A stretch of DNA of 64,000 bases from [Eubacterium] siraeum (lineage in GTDB: Bacteria > Bacillota > Clostridia > Oscillospirales > Ruminococcaceae), in contig CP102281.1 of the NCBI GenBank assembly GCA_025150425.1, forward strand, positions 496,001 through 560,000. The letters run 5' to 3'. A program made the translations under genes and the position numbers. Under the pieces are notes generated by a model that was not told where the DNA came from, ran no database searches, and was given only the letters and a program-made list of their open reading frames with translations. Positions 1 to 8,671 of the stretch are shown piece after piece; within the stretch, counting starts at the first letter, position 1, and each line of letters begins with the position of its first letter.

Positions 1-297
1 CAGAAGGCAAGCGTTTCGGCAGGCGGTCAGGTCACAGCCTCAACGTATTATGAGAAGAAGGCGCTTGCGGTGTTCTCTACTCTGGTTATAGGAGCGCACG
101 CTTATGCGGTGACGGACGTTGCCGGCGGCGGTCTTCAGCACATAGTAAAGCAGCTCGGCTACGGCGACGATCCTCTGAACCAGAGAGCAAGCGTGGGCTG
201 GAAGGCGGTACGCACAGCCGAGATACTTACGGACGAGTATATGGTGAGAATAGAAAGCTGTTCTCCTGTTTATTCGGAAAAGACGAGCGCAAATTAA
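1..297 (+). CDS. Phage major capsid protein, C-terminal fragment (N4-gp56-like)
   Basis: The frame is open from the first base of the window and stops at 297, so the 5' end lies outside. The visible 98 residues include a Gly-rich segment (VAGGGLQH) and an ending around GWKAVRTAEIL and YMVRIE, which resembles the C-terminus of N4-gp56-type major capsid proteins. A possible internal GTG at 70 has no ribosome binding site and is not the true start. Capsid identity is inferred from this short tail and from the downstream tail, holin and lysin genes in the same orientation; another virion protein is possible. Confidence 0.55.
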   Translation, partial: QKASVSAGGQVTASTYYEKKALAVFSTLVIGAHAYAVTDVAGGGLQHIVKQLGYGDDPLNQRASVGWKAVRTAEILTDEYMVRIESCSPVYSEKTSAN

Positions 298-405
298 AGC
301 CGGTAAAGGAAAACCGGAATAAGCGGCACAGGGTCACTGCAGGGTATGGTGACAGCAACGGCAGTGCGGGAGGGTAAGGGGAATAATATTGTAAAGGAGA
401 AATAT

Positions 406-645
406 ATGAAAGAAAATTTAACTGAACTTGTGGCGGTAAGGCTGTTCAAGGATAACGACAAGTACAACTCGGATGTGTTTGTATCGGTGAACTGCAACAA
501 TTATCTTATACGCAGAGGTGAAACGGTGATGGTGCCGTTGTTCATAAAAAAGGAACTGGACAGAGCAGAGCTTCAGAGAAAGAGAGCGGAATACTACCGT
601 GATGAAGGCTGGAAGCAGTCGCTGATAGTGCAGGAGGGCAAGTGA
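406..645 (+). CDS. Small phage protein, unknown function
   Basis: 79 residues starting at the ATG at 406, preceded by AAAGGAGA at good spacing; a longer frame from 346 lacks such a site. The protein is charged, with a core of hydrophobic strands followed by a C-terminal helix rich in Arg, Glu and Lys. It sits between the capsid gene and further virion genes, and its stop overlaps the next start (TGATG). I recognise no family. The position directly after a capsid gene would suit a small structural or head-completion protein, but that is inference only. Confidence 0.55.
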   Translation: MKENLTELVAVRLFKDNDKYNSDVFVSVNCNNYLIRRGETVMVPLFIKKELDRAELQRKRAEYYRDEGWKQSLIVQEGK

Positions 646-1016
646 TGACGGTAAAGGAAGTCATTGAAACGGTTGACGCACTGCGACCGAACGAGATTGC
701 CGCAGAGGACAAGAGAAAGTGGCTTTATGAGCTTGAAAGCAGGATATATGAGGATCTGTATGTTACGCACGAGCATGAGGGAATCGGGTTTACCGATACG
801 GAAAAGATACTGAGCGACGATACAACGGAGCTTTTCATAAAGGCACCGCACGATGAGATATACATTCTTTATCTTTGCTCGCTTATAGATTTTTACCATG
901 CGGAGTATGAGAGATATGCCAATGACAATGCTCTGTTTGACGCTTTGTATGAAAGCTGTTGCCGTTTCTGGAACAGCAGGCATATTTCGTGCGTGAGAAC
1001 CGAGATCACGGGATAG
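645..1016 (+). CDS. Phage protein, unknown function (possible head-tail connector)
   Basis: 123 residues. The ATG at 645 is preferred over the GTG at 642 because AGGAGGG at 632-638 gives better spacing. The protein is acidic and appears mostly helical, with no transmembrane segment and several Tyr and Cys residues. It is translationally coupled to the previous small gene and followed within 10 bp by the next. Its size and position between capsid and tail genes would fit a head-tail adaptor, but no diagnostic motif is visible. Confidence 0.5.
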   Translation: MTVKEVIETVDALRPNEIAAEDKRKWLYELESRIYEDLYVTHEHEGIGFTDTEKILSDDTTELFIKAPHDEIYILYLCSLIDFYHAEYERYANDNALFDALYESCCRFWNSRHISCVRTEITG

Positions 1017-1026
1017 GAGGAAGAAC

Positions 1027-2718
1027 TTGGCGGTAAGAGAAATAACGGGTGGTACGGAAAGTGCCGTAAAGTTCGGCGGTATCGATCGCTCGAACGGTAC
1101 GCCGCTTGGATGCTGGCAGGAGCTGTACGGTATGGATTTTACCGCTTTTCCTGCGCTTAAAACGGTAAAGCCGTTTTCGTACAAGGCATTGGCTGACGGT
1201 ATAACGGGGTATACCGTAAAAAACGGAGAGATAGTATACACAAAGGCGGACGGTATATATATTTCGGGAGTGAAAACGGCGGTAAATCTCAGTGCAGGGG
1301 AAAAACAGCTTGTGTCACTTGGAGCATACATACTGATAATGCCGGACGAGGTGCTTGTAAATACCGCTGATACGCCTGTAAGCGTGCGGTATACGGCGAA
1401 GCCGGCGCTTTCAGGCACACTGTTCGAATATAACCAGAATCAGACACGGCCTACGGTTTCTATATACAAGCTGTTGTATCTTGATGTGCCTGAGAAAAGC
1501 GTAGCGCTGTCAAGCTACAGCGTTGGCGATATGGTCAGGATAGATTATGAATACGGCGGAAAGAAACAGTATCTGTCTGCATTGATAAGCTCGGTGGGAA
1601 AGGAAAGATACAGCATGAGCGGGTGCGTGTCGATCAACTTCGACACGAGTGCGTACAGCGATACCTATTATTTTTATACGGAAAAGCGGAAGATGGACAG
1701 ATTCAGGGTGTCTAATATAAAGAATGCGGTCATAAGCTGTCCGATACCGAAGATGGATTTTATAACAGAGCATAACAACAGGCTGTGGGGGTGTTCGTCG
1801 GCAAATCGTGAAATATACTGCTCAAAGCTCGGAAGTGCTACTGAGTGGGGAAGCTATGACGGCATCTCAACTGACGCATGGGCGGCAACGGTAGGGTCTG
1901 ACGGGGATTTCACCGGAGTATGCGTGTACGGGGGTAGTGTACTGTTCTTTAAGGAAAATGTCGTCCATATTGTCTACGGCACAAGAGCGTCAAACTTCAC
2001 GCTAAGCACCGTAAAGCTGAGAGGCGTTCAGAAGGGCAGTGACGGGTCGCTGTGCATATCGGACGGACTGCTTTATTATAAGGCACCTGAGGGGATATTC
2101 AGCTTTAACGGTTCTGCATCGGTGAGGATCGACGCAAAGCTGGGTGATGATATTACCGATACGGCGGTGATGACGGCAAACGGAAGATATGTCGTTATGT
2201 GTGCGGCTGACAAAACGGTGTATTATTATGACAAGCGCTACTCGGCGTGGTACACAAGACAGCTTGCGGATGTAATCTCGGCGCACGAGATAAACGGCAG
2301 GCTGTATGCCGTTACCCGTGACAGCAATAAAAAGATGAGGCTTGTAATGCTTGTTGGAAACGACAGCGGTTATACGGACAGTGACAGGAGTGAATTTTCT
2401 GCGGTCAGCGGCGAACTTGGCAGGGGAAGCATATTCAGAATATATAAAAAGCTGAGAATGTCGCTGTATCACAAAAAGCAGGACGGCGAAACGCTTGAGC
2501 TGTCGGCATATATAAGCGCTGACGGCGGAGAATGGAGGAAGGTATATGAGCTTTGGGGTGAAAAGGGTAATGGCGAAGAAATATCTGTCGCTCCGGTAAT
2601 ACCGCTCAGAAGCAGAAAAATAAGAATAAAGATATGCGGCGAAGTAAGCGGTGACGCTCATGCAACGCTGTACGGCATATATCTTGACAGTGAAAAGGGA
2701 AGTGAGATAAGTGGATAA
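1027..2718 (+). CDS. Phage virion protein, probable beta-propeller tail or stabilisation protein
   Basis: 563 residues with a TTG start at 1027 directly behind AGGAGG. The sequence is beta-rich throughout, with repeated short strands and Gly/Asp turns. A central segment (NNRLWGCSSANREIYCSKL, then WGSYDG and later LLYYKAPEGIFSFNG) resembles propeller-type packaged-DNA stabilisation or tail-hub proteins such as P22 gp10. It lies between capsid-proximal genes and the tail fibre, the expected order for a short-tailed phage. Its stop overlaps the next start by 8 bp. The fold assignment is inferred from pattern, not from a search. Confidence 0.5.
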   Translation: MAVREITGGTESAVKFGGIDRSNGTPLGCWQELYGMDFTAFPALKTVKPFSYKALADGITGYTVKNGEIVYTKADGIYISGVKTAVNLSAGEKQLVSLGAYILIMPDEVLVNTADTPVSVRYTAKPALSGTLFEYNQNQTRPTVSIYKLLYLDVPEKSVALSSYSVGDMVRIDYEYGGKKQYLSALISSVGKERYSMSGCVSINFDTSAYSDTYYFYTEKRKMDRFRVSNIKNAVISCPIPKMDFITEHNNRLWGCSSANREIYCSKLGSATEWGSYDGISTDAWAATVGSDGDFTGVCVYGGSVLFFKENVVHIVYGTRASNFTLSTVKLRGVQKGSDGSLCISDGLLYYKAPEGIFSFNGSASVRIDAKLGDDITDTAVMTANGRYVVMCAADKTVYYYDKRYSAWYTRQLADVISAHEINGRLYAVTRDSNKKMRLVMLVGNDSGYTDSDRSEFSAVSGELGRGSIFRIYKKLRMSLYHKKQDGETLELSAYISADGGEWRKVYELWGEKGNGEEISVAPVIPLRSRKIRIKICGEVSGDAHATLYGIYLDSEKGSEISG

Positions 2719-4297
2719 TCTGAATATAAGCTTTGCTCCCGATAAATCTGCGGAGGAGAAAGGGCGGATAAATGCGGTTGAGGATTATCTGTCGCTCCTT
2801 ACCGAAAGGATAAAATTCTGTCTTAACGGTATAGATGAGAATATTGCGCAGAAGTCGGACGGCGAAGAGGAAAAACAGCTTATTTACAGTACGATTGCGG
2901 ACGAAGTGGGGCAGTTCACCAACACAGATAAAAACTGCGAGGTGTTCAACGACTACGAAAACAATGTTGCATCAGCGTACTATTCTCATGCCGAAGGGTA
3001 TATGACTACAGCGAGCGCTCCGCACAGCCATGCGGAAGGAAGCAACACTGTAGCATCCAATCTATCCTGTCATGCAGAAGGCAGTGGAACGACCGCTTCG
3101 GGAAATTGTTCTCATGCTGAAAACACAGGCTGTATCGCAAGCGGAAGCAACTCACACGCAGAGGGGTATTATACTATAGCACGGGGAGAGCATTCGCACG
3201 CATCGGGAGCTCACACAATTGCGGGGATGGAGGTCTTTGCACTCGGAAAGTATAACAAAAAGGCTGAAGATGTGGCACTTGTTGTCGGTAACGGCTGGGG
3301 AAACGATAGCCATGAATATAGGAGCGACGCCCTGACGCTTGACTATAGCGGTAATCTGCATATATCCGGAAAGCTGACGGCTGACGGGGGTGTCGGCTAT
3401 GTCATTCCTACAGCTACTGCCGATACTCTCGGTGGGGTGATGATTGGCGATAACATTAATGTATCGGACAGCGGTACAATATCGGTGAATCTGTCGGCAT
3501 ACCTGAAAAACACAGATATAGCGGACTGGGCAAAAGCTGAAAGCAAGCCTGTGTATACAGCGGAAGAAGTCGGGGCGGCAGAGAAGAATCATACACATAA
3601 TATGTCGGATATTACGGATATGCCAGAATGGACGAAAACCGAGAATAAGCCTGCGTATACGGCAAGCGAGGTCGGAGCGGCAACAGCGGCAGATATTACT
3701 GCGGCAGTGAACGCTGTCGAGATTGGTGGCAGAAATCTGCTGTATGACAGCACGGGGAACATCAAAAACGGCTGGAGCGGTACTACGGTGATAAATGTCG
3801 GGGGAGGAATATCCGGTAACAGCCTTGCAATATCCAGAACAGGCTATTCCGGAAATGCAAGATATTTCGGCATAAGCAAGCGGCACTTTCTGACGGATTT
3901 TAACGTCGGCACAAGCTACACGCTTTCGGCGTGGATAAAGGTCAGAAGCGATGTCGGGCTTGACGCAAGCGGGTATGTAATGGCACGATTTCGCTCGGCA
4001 GATGATAAAAAGCTGTATGCCTTGTCGCTGACGGTGGGGGTCGATACTGTTAAAGACAAGTGGCTCTACTACGAAAAGACGTGGACGATAAATGACAGCG
4101 ACATAGCGAAGCTCGAATGCGTGGCTCTTGCGCTTGATAAAAACGGCATGATTGAGGCTTGCAATATCAAGCTCGAAAAAGGCACCAAGGCTACGGACTG
4201 GTCGCCTGCGGCCGAAGAGGACACGGAGAGAATTGCAGCGCTTGAAGCAAGAGTGGCGGCGCTTGAGGCTATGGCGGTATCGGGAGGTGAGGTATAA
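2711..4297 (+). CDS. Phage tail fibre with YadA-like SHAEG repeats
   Basis: 528 residues, GTG start. From about residue 92 to 175 there are roughly six 14-residue repeats with a SHAEG or SHASG core, the pattern of YadA/Hia head repeats found in trimeric adhesins and phage fibres. Two repeats of the type W-x-K-x-E-x-K-P-x-Y-T-A-x-E-V-G-A-A follow at about 275-325. After IGGRNLLYDSTG at about 340 comes a jelly-roll-like region resembling a carbohydrate-binding module. The C-terminus ends in a short heptad coiled coil (RIAALEARVAALEA) that could trimerise the fibre. Likely the receptor-binding protein. Confidence 0.75.
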   Translation: MDNLNISFAPDKSAEEKGRINAVEDYLSLLTERIKFCLNGIDENIAQKSDGEEEKQLIYSTIADEVGQFTNTDKNCEVFNDYENNVASAYYSHAEGYMTTASAPHSHAEGSNTVASNLSCHAEGSGTTASGNCSHAENTGCIASGSNSHAEGYYTIARGEHSHASGAHTIAGMEVFALGKYNKKAEDVALVVGNGWGNDSHEYRSDALTLDYSGNLHISGKLTADGGVGYVIPTATADTLGGVMIGDNINVSDSGTISVNLSAYLKNTDIADWAKAESKPVYTAEEVGAAEKNHTHNMSDITDMPEWTKTENKPAYTASEVGAATAADITAAVNAVEIGGRNLLYDSTGNIKNGWSGTTVINVGGGISGNSLAISRTGYSGNARYFGISKRHFLTDFNVGTSYTLSAWIKVRSDVGLDASGYVMARFRSADDKKLYALSLTVGVDTVKDKWLYYEKTWTINDSDIAKLECVALALDKNGMIEACNIKLEKGTKATDWSPAAEEDTERIAALEARVAALEAMAVSGGEV

Positions 4298-4512
4298 TGC
4301 TTGATTTTGGAAAGTGGATAGTCGAGGTCGCTGTGAACGGCGTTAAGAGCGGCAGCTTTGACAGGGCTTGGGCGGCTATGCAGCTTGGCAATCATTACAG
4401 CCGTGACAGGATAACGGCGGAGGATATTGCGAGGTTTGATGAGGAGATGAATGAGTTTGAGGCAAAGATGAACGAGGCGGATAATACGGAAATTTACGAG
4501 GAGGTTATATGA
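4297..4512 (+). CDS. Small phage protein, unknown function
   Basis: 71 residues; the ATG overlaps the stop of the fibre gene (TAATG) and its own stop overlaps the next ATG, so the three genes are translationally coupled. The protein is acidic and helical, with a C-terminal stretch rich in Glu, Asn and Met. No recognised domain. Small accessory genes just behind a fibre gene are sometimes fibre assembly factors; that role is only a suggestion. Confidence 0.5.
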   Translation: MLDFGKWIVEVAVNGVKSGSFDRAWAAMQLGNHYSRDRITAEDIARFDEEMNEFEAKMNEADNTEIYEEVI

Positions 4513-5501
4513 GCGAAAAACAGAAAAACAAGGATAAGGACAGTGCTCCGGTATATAAGAGCAGATACGGCGACGCACTGAAAAACAATCTTACAAAGGT
4601 TATGGCAAAGAAGAATTTCAGTTATGACGCAGATAAGGACAAGCTGTTCTCACAGTATAAGAACAGCTATGAAAAATCGGGCAGAACAGCTATGCGTGAC
4701 ACGATGGGGAATGCGGCATCGCTTACGGGCGGATACGGCAACAGCTATGCGGTCACGGCAGGTCAGCAGGCATATAACAGCTATATGTCAAAGCTCAGTG
4801 ATAAGATTCCCGAACTTGAACAGAGGGCGTATGAACGTTATAAGGATGATGAGGAAAGTGCGTATAAGCGACTCAATACTCTTATAGGGCTTGAGAAGTC
4901 GGACTACGGAAGATACCGTGACAGCGTTGACGATTATAACACAAACAGAAATTTTGAATATAATAAAAGTAAGGACGCTCTGGCACAGCGTAATTTGCAG
5001 GCGCAGTTTGAACGGGATAATTACGAGAACGACAGGGATTATAACCGCAGGGTATATGAAAATGACAGGGATTATGCTCAGAAGGTGTATGACAACGACC
5101 GCAATTATCAGATAAAACTGAACAACTCGCTGAAAGACGCTGTGGAGAATGAGGAAACCGGCAGTACGAAATTTTCGCCGAGTGACGCTTATGATTTTAT
5201 CAGCAAGTACGGGGATAAAATCTATACGGATGAGGAATATATCGAGGCACTTTATCAGCTTTACGGTGATAAGGAGGGCTTCTTTGACTGGGTGGAGCAG
5301 ATGGAGATACCCGGTGACACAAAGGGCACAACGTATCTTGAGCTGTTGTATGATATACATCCGGAGATTAGGCCGTCAACGTTTAAGAAAATGGGTATGC
5401 CCGATGATGAACTTATAAGAAGAACCGCAACAGGCGGCGGAGCTACGCCTCCTCATTCCCAGAGCTTCTGGTGGTTAAATCAGGGGATGACCAAAAAGTA
5501 A
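4509..5501 (+). CDS. Phage coiled-coil virion protein, unknown function
   Basis: 330 residues. Start ATG at 4509 behind GAGGAGG. The first 120 residues are rich in Lys, Asn and Gly, with a GGYGNSYAVTAGQQAY segment. Residues about 130-205 are a long charged helix with repeated YENDRDY / YDNDRNY units of about 11 residues, predicted coiled coil. A separate C-terminal domain at about 220-310 is acidic. Similar Clostridia prophage proteins lie near the lysis genes. An internal or ejected virion protein is possible but unproven. Confidence 0.5.
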   Translation: MSEKQKNKDKDSAPVYKSRYGDALKNNLTKVMAKKNFSYDADKDKLFSQYKNSYEKSGRTAMRDTMGNAASLTGGYGNSYAVTAGQQAYNSYMSKLSDKIPELEQRAYERYKDDEESAYKRLNTLIGLEKSDYGRYRDSVDDYNTNRNFEYNKSKDALAQRNLQAQFERDNYENDRDYNRRVYENDRDYAQKVYDNDRNYQIKLNNSLKDAVENEETGSTKFSPSDAYDFISKYGDKIYTDEEYIEALYQLYGDKEGFFDWVEQMEIPGDTKGTTYLELLYDIHPEIRPSTFKKMGMPDDELIRRTATGGGATPPHSQSFWWLNQGMTKK

Positions 5502-5528
5502 AAAAGTGAAAGCAAAGGAGGGGGAAAT

Positions 5529-5957
5529 ATGAGCAGGATACAGATAATTATTGACAGCGTAGCAGGTGCTGTCGGGGCGGTGCTGGGATTTATGTACGGC
5601 GAGGTAAACGGCTTGTTCCGTGCGCTTATCGCTTTTATGATCCTGGACTATGTGAGCGGTGTGCTTGTGGCGATTGCGGAGAAGAAGCTGTCAAGTGCGG
5701 TAGGCTTCAAGGGGATAGCAAAAAAGCTGCTGATACTTGTGTTCCTGTCGGTAGGTCATATCGCAGACACCTATGTGCTTGGCGGTGCGCCTGTCGCTAT
5801 GACGGCGGTAATGCTTTTCTATATTGCTAACGAGGGAATCAGCATTGTCGAAAACGCATCGGCACTGGGACTGCCGGTGCCACAGAAAATAAAGAATGTA
5901 TTAAGGCAGATAAAAAGTAAAAGCGGGGAGGACGACAGTGAGAACAAAGGGCATTGA
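5529..5957 (+). CDS. Phage holin, TcdE/phage holin family 4 type
   Basis: 142 residues behind a very strong AAAGGAGGGGG site. Three or four hydrophobic segments are visible at about 8-24, 31-50, 68-85 and 90-108, including the stretch ALIAFMILDYVSGVLVAIAE that is characteristic of the toxin-secretion/phage-lysis holin family. The tail is basic. It should form lesions in the cytoplasmic membrane that release the endolysin encoded by the next gene, which starts inside its 3' end (20 bp overlap). Confidence 0.85.
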   Translation: MSRIQIIIDSVAGAVGAVLGFMYGEVNGLFRALIAFMILDYVSGVLVAIAEKKLSSAVGFKGIAKKLLILVFLSVGHIADTYVLGGAPVAMTAVMLFYIANEGISIVENASALGLPVPQKIKNVLRQIKSKSGEDDSENKGH

Positions 5958-6987
5958 TATAAGCAGGGCGCAGGAGCAGTTCGATTTTACGGCGGCTGTG
6001 TCGGCAGGCGTGAAGTTTGTAATTATCCGTGCCGGCATAAGCACGGATGAGGACACTTACTTCAGACGCAATATCGAGCAGTGCAGAAAGCTCGGTATAG
6101 ATTTCGGCTGTTACTGGTATGTTACAGCGACAGACACAGCGGAGCTTGACAGGCAGATAAATGCGTGCGTCAAGGTGATAGGCGATGAAAAGCCGTCATA
6201 TCCCGTGTTCTGCGACATGGAGGAACAGCGTCAGATCGACAACCTCACAAGCAAGGAAAGAACCGATATGGCGCTTGAGTTCTGCGACAGGCTGAATAAG
6301 GCAGGGCTTCCCTCCGGAGTGTATGCAAATCCTGCGTGGCTTGAAAGCTACTATCAGAAGGAACGTATTGTAGGAAAGCGTGATATATGGCTTGCGCACT
6401 GGACCGAAAGCCCGGATTATCCGAGTAGATATGACTACGGGCAGAAAATGTGGCAGTGGGGTATTGACAGTATCGCAGGCAAGGACGTTGACGGGGATAT
6501 TTGCTTTGTGGATTATCCTACGATAACGGCTAAGTGGTACAAGGAAAACTGCGGTGATAAGCCCGAAAAGCCCGTGAATCTGTTTAAAAAGGGCGACAGC
6601 GTGAGGGTGAAGCGTGGTGCGAGATTTACGAACGGAGTAGAGCCGTATTCTTATGTATATGATACGGTCTATACCGTTCAGCAGGTGTCGGCAAGCGGTA
6701 AGGAAACGCTTATAGGCATCGGCTCGGTGCCTACCGGCTGGCTTTATACAGAGAATCTGTACAAGGCGGAAAGTGACGAGATAACGCAGAAATTCGCTGT
6801 AGGCGATAAGGTCAAGGTGAATTACGGTGCTAAGACGTATAACGGCGGTTCGCTTGCGTTGTTCGTGTACACGAATGTGTACGAGGTGATGCAGGCAGGC
6901 TCGGGCGACAGAGAGGACTATATCGTCATCGGTCAGGGCGGGCAGGTCACTGCGGCGGTAAGAGCGGAGGATCTCAAAAAAGCATAA
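5938..6987 (+). CDS. GH25 muramidase endolysin with C-terminal SH3-like repeats
   Basis: 349 residues, GTG start overlapping the holin gene. Residues 1-200 are a glycoside hydrolase family 25 domain: N-terminal GIDISRAQ, FVIIRAG strand, CYWYVTATD, FCDMEE with the expected acidic pair, and MWQWG near the end. Residues about 212-275 and 283-347 are two related SH3-like wall-binding repeats, each beginning with GDxVxVxxGAxxxNG. It would hydrolyse the N-acetylmuramic acid beta-1,4 linkage at lysis. There is no signal peptide, as expected for a holin-dependent lysin. It is the last gene of the phage block. Confidence 0.9.
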   Translation: MRTKGIDISRAQEQFDFTAAVSAGVKFVIIRAGISTDEDTYFRRNIEQCRKLGIDFGCYWYVTATDTAELDRQINACVKVIGDEKPSYPVFCDMEEQRQIDNLTSKERTDMALEFCDRLNKAGLPSGVYANPAWLESYYQKERIVGKRDIWLAHWTESPDYPSRYDYGQKMWQWGIDSIAGKDVDGDICFVDYPTITAKWYKENCGDKPEKPVNLFKKGDSVRVKRGARFTNGVEPYSYVYDTVYTVQQVSASGKETLIGIGSVPTGWLYTENLYKAESDEITQKFAVGDKVKVNYGAKTYNGGSLALFVYTNVYEVMQAGSGDREDYIVIGQGGQVTAAVRAEDLKKA

Positions 6988-7027
6988 AAATAACGCACAG
7001 GCTGTTCGCCTGTGCGTTTGTGCTTTT
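6981..7027 (+). terminator. Bidirectional intrinsic terminator closing the phage block
   Basis: A perfect 10-bp stem, ACGCACAGGC at 6993-7002 with GCCTGTGCGT at 7008-7017, and a 5-nt loop. T-rich sequence follows on the plus strand, and A-rich sequence on the other side supplies a T-tract for minus-strand transcripts. It sits between two convergent genes and would stop both. Confidence 0.85.
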
Positions 7028-7044
7028 AAAAAGTGCTATTATGC

Positions 7045-8169
7045 TTATCTGTAGGTCGTGAATTCCTGTACCCAGTAATACTTATAAGCATCGTTATATG
7101 TGCCGAATGCTACGGCGAGATTTTCAAAATCGGGATTGAGAATATTTTCACGGTGACCCTTGGTGGAAGCCATCCAGCTGTCGACTACTCTCTGTGCGGT
7201 GGGCTGACCTGAGCCGAGATTTTCTCCGACGGAGCAGAACTTATACCAAAGCTCATCATCGCTGTAGCCGTATATGGTCTTGAAGTTTGAACCGTCCGGT
7301 CGCAGATGGCTGAACTGCTGTTCAATTTCACTGCAACGTGCCTTCGCCGCCTTGTATGCGTTTGCATCCCACTTATAAGGCTTAAGTCCGTAGGAAATAC
7401 GGATTTCATTCACGATACGGAAAACCTCCGCCTCTTCTGCGGTGCAGTTTACGGGGCTGTCGGTTATGACCTGTGCGGGAGTTGCATTATCCTGCACGGT
7501 GGGTTTTGCTGTTGCAGGAACGGTAGTTGCGACAGGCTTGCTTTCGGAAAGATAGTCGCTGTGGATATATGTGCCGTCATCGAGCTTATAGTAGCCGGTG
7601 TCTGTCAGTGCGGCGATATTTACCGCATCTCCGTAATATTTATAGGAAACGACCTCAGCGCCTTGTAAGCCCTCTTTTCTTGCGGAACAGCTTGAAATGT
7701 TTATGTACATTGTGCCGCTGCACTTCTTTTCTGTCCATGCGGGCTTTGGTGCGGCGGTTGTTGCAGGAGTTGTTGCCTTGGTTGTTGCGGGAGCTGTAGC
7801 CTTGGTTGTGGCCGCTGTGGTCTGAGTGGTTTTTGCTGTTGTGGTTACCGATGTTGTTGCCGATGTTGCAACGGTGGTTTCCTGCGCCTCGTTATGCTTG
7901 TTGGCTTTGGTGGGAAGCTTTTGTTCCTCGACAGGCGTAGTAGTGGAATATGATGACGCTAAACCGTTGTTGTAGCTGATACCCTCGTCATCGGCTTTGA
8001 CTCCGAACCATGAGTAACGGCTTGACAGAACGCAAAGAGCGACTACGGCAACAAAACCGCATGATGCACAGCCGATTTTAAGAAAATTGCCGTGTGACTT
8101 CTTTTTCCTGCTGTATGTCTGAATCCCGCTTTCACGGTCTTCTGTTTTATTTTCTTCGTTCGTGTTCAT
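7045..8169 (-). CDS. Membrane-anchored CAP-domain (SCP/PR1-like) protein
   Basis: 374 residues. The ATG at 8169 is preceded by GGCAGGTGAT; an upstream in-frame ATG at 8217 lacks a site. A charged cytoplasmic N-terminus is followed by one membrane segment near residues 35-52, then a Thr/Ala-rich spacer of about 50 residues (TTxAxTTKATxPATT) that could span the wall. A small SH3-like unit lies at about 155-210. Residues about 245-374 form a CAP domain with HLRPDGS, SMASTKGHRENI-type and YYWVQEFT motifs. CAP proteins of spore formers are often surface or spore-coat proteins; no catalytic role is established here. Confidence 0.85.
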   Translation of the reverse strand: MNTNEENKTEDRESGIQTYSRKKKSHGNFLKIGCASCGFVAVVALCVLSSRYSWFGVKADDEGISYNNGLASSYSTTTPVEEQKLPTKANKHNEAQETTVATSATTSVTTTAKTTQTTAATTKATAPATTKATTPATTAAPKPAWTEKKCSGTMYINISSCSARKEGLQGAEVVSYKYYGDAVNIAALTDTGYYKLDDGTYIHSDYLSESKPVATTVPATAKPTVQDNATPAQVITDSPVNCTAEEAEVFRIVNEIRISYGLKPYKWDANAYKAAKARCSEIEQQFSHLRPDGSNFKTIYGYSDDELWYKFCSVGENLGSGQPTAQRVVDSWMASTKGHRENILNPDFENLAVAFGTYNDAYKYYWVQEFTTYR

Positions 8170-8223
8170 GGGTATCACCTGCCTTTTGCCTGAACTTAAC
8201 GGTAAGCATAATTTCACATCTAT

Positions 8224-8253
8224 ATTTTAGCACAAATGCGTTGAGCGTGTCAA
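8224..8253 (-). promoter_or_regulatory. Promoter of the CAP-domain gene
   Basis: Read on the minus strand: TTGACA at 8253-8248, an 18-bp spacer, then TGC-TAAAAT with the -10 at 8229-8224 (extended -10). It lies about 55 bp upstream of the start codon. A consensus match seen directly; activity is not shown. Confidence 0.7.
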
Positions 8254-8401
8254 CAGATACTGAAATTGCCAAAAAATATTTGTAAGGGTTGCACAAATTA
8301 ATGTGTAGCGTTTATGTAAAATCACAATAAAAATTAGTCTGTTAAAAATGCACTGTTATAAAAGCAAAAGTAGATGTATTTTTGTATAAAAGGGCGAAAT
8401 G

Positions 8402-8429
8402 GTTACAAAACGGTAACAAAACAGTTACA
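8402..8429 (-). promoter_or_regulatory. Three WalR-like half sites at 11-bp pitch
   Basis: On the minus strand the sequence reads TGTAAC-N5-TGTTAC-N5-TGTAAC (half sites at 8429-8424, 8418-8413, 8407-8402). The published WalR (YycF) consensus in Firmicutes is TGTWAH-N5-TGTWAH, so all three fit with the required spacing. The array lies just upstream of the probable -35 of the M23 wall hydrolase gene, an activator-like position. WalR regulation is inferred from this match. Confidence 0.6.
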
Positions 8430-8434
8430 AATTG

Positions 8435-8464
8435 TTGCGGGTTTGTAATCTTTTATGTTATAAT
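8435..8464 (+). promoter_or_regulatory. Probable promoter of the M23 hydrolase gene, with long leader
   Basis: A perfect TATAAT at 8459-8464 with a weak TTGCGG at 8435-8440 (18-bp spacer). The weak -35 fits a need for an activator bound at the adjacent WalR-like array. The roughly 200-nt leader to 8671 contains two GGGC-loop-GCCC hairpins (CGGGCA/TGCCCG at 8529-8543, and one near 8627-8640). I saw no known riboswitch in it. Confidence 0.55.
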
Positions 8465-8671
8465 GGCGGTGACGGAAAAGATTGCTGTCTTTCATGACGG
8501 AAGGAAAAGCAACCTTAAAGGTGTGGAGCGGGCATTATGCCCGTTCCTGCTTTTAACGGAAAAAGCGTTGATTTATCACCTGTCGTTCACAACGGTGGGT
8601 TATTATATAAATATATTGATTGTTTGGGGCGTATGCCCGTTTGTTTTGGTTTATACGGAAAAGGATTGATA

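Noticed and set aside
4069-4578. Long antisense frames over phage, metH, metG, lipoprotein and other genes
   Set aside because: They mirror codon periodicity of strong genes on the opposite strand, lack ribosome binding sites and have unlikely composition (rich in Ser, Pro, Arg or Cys).
8465-8671. c-di-AMP (ydaO) riboswitch before the M23 hydrolase
   Set aside because: Known for wall hydrolases, but the conserved core sequences are absent; only simple GGGC/GCCC hairpins are seen.
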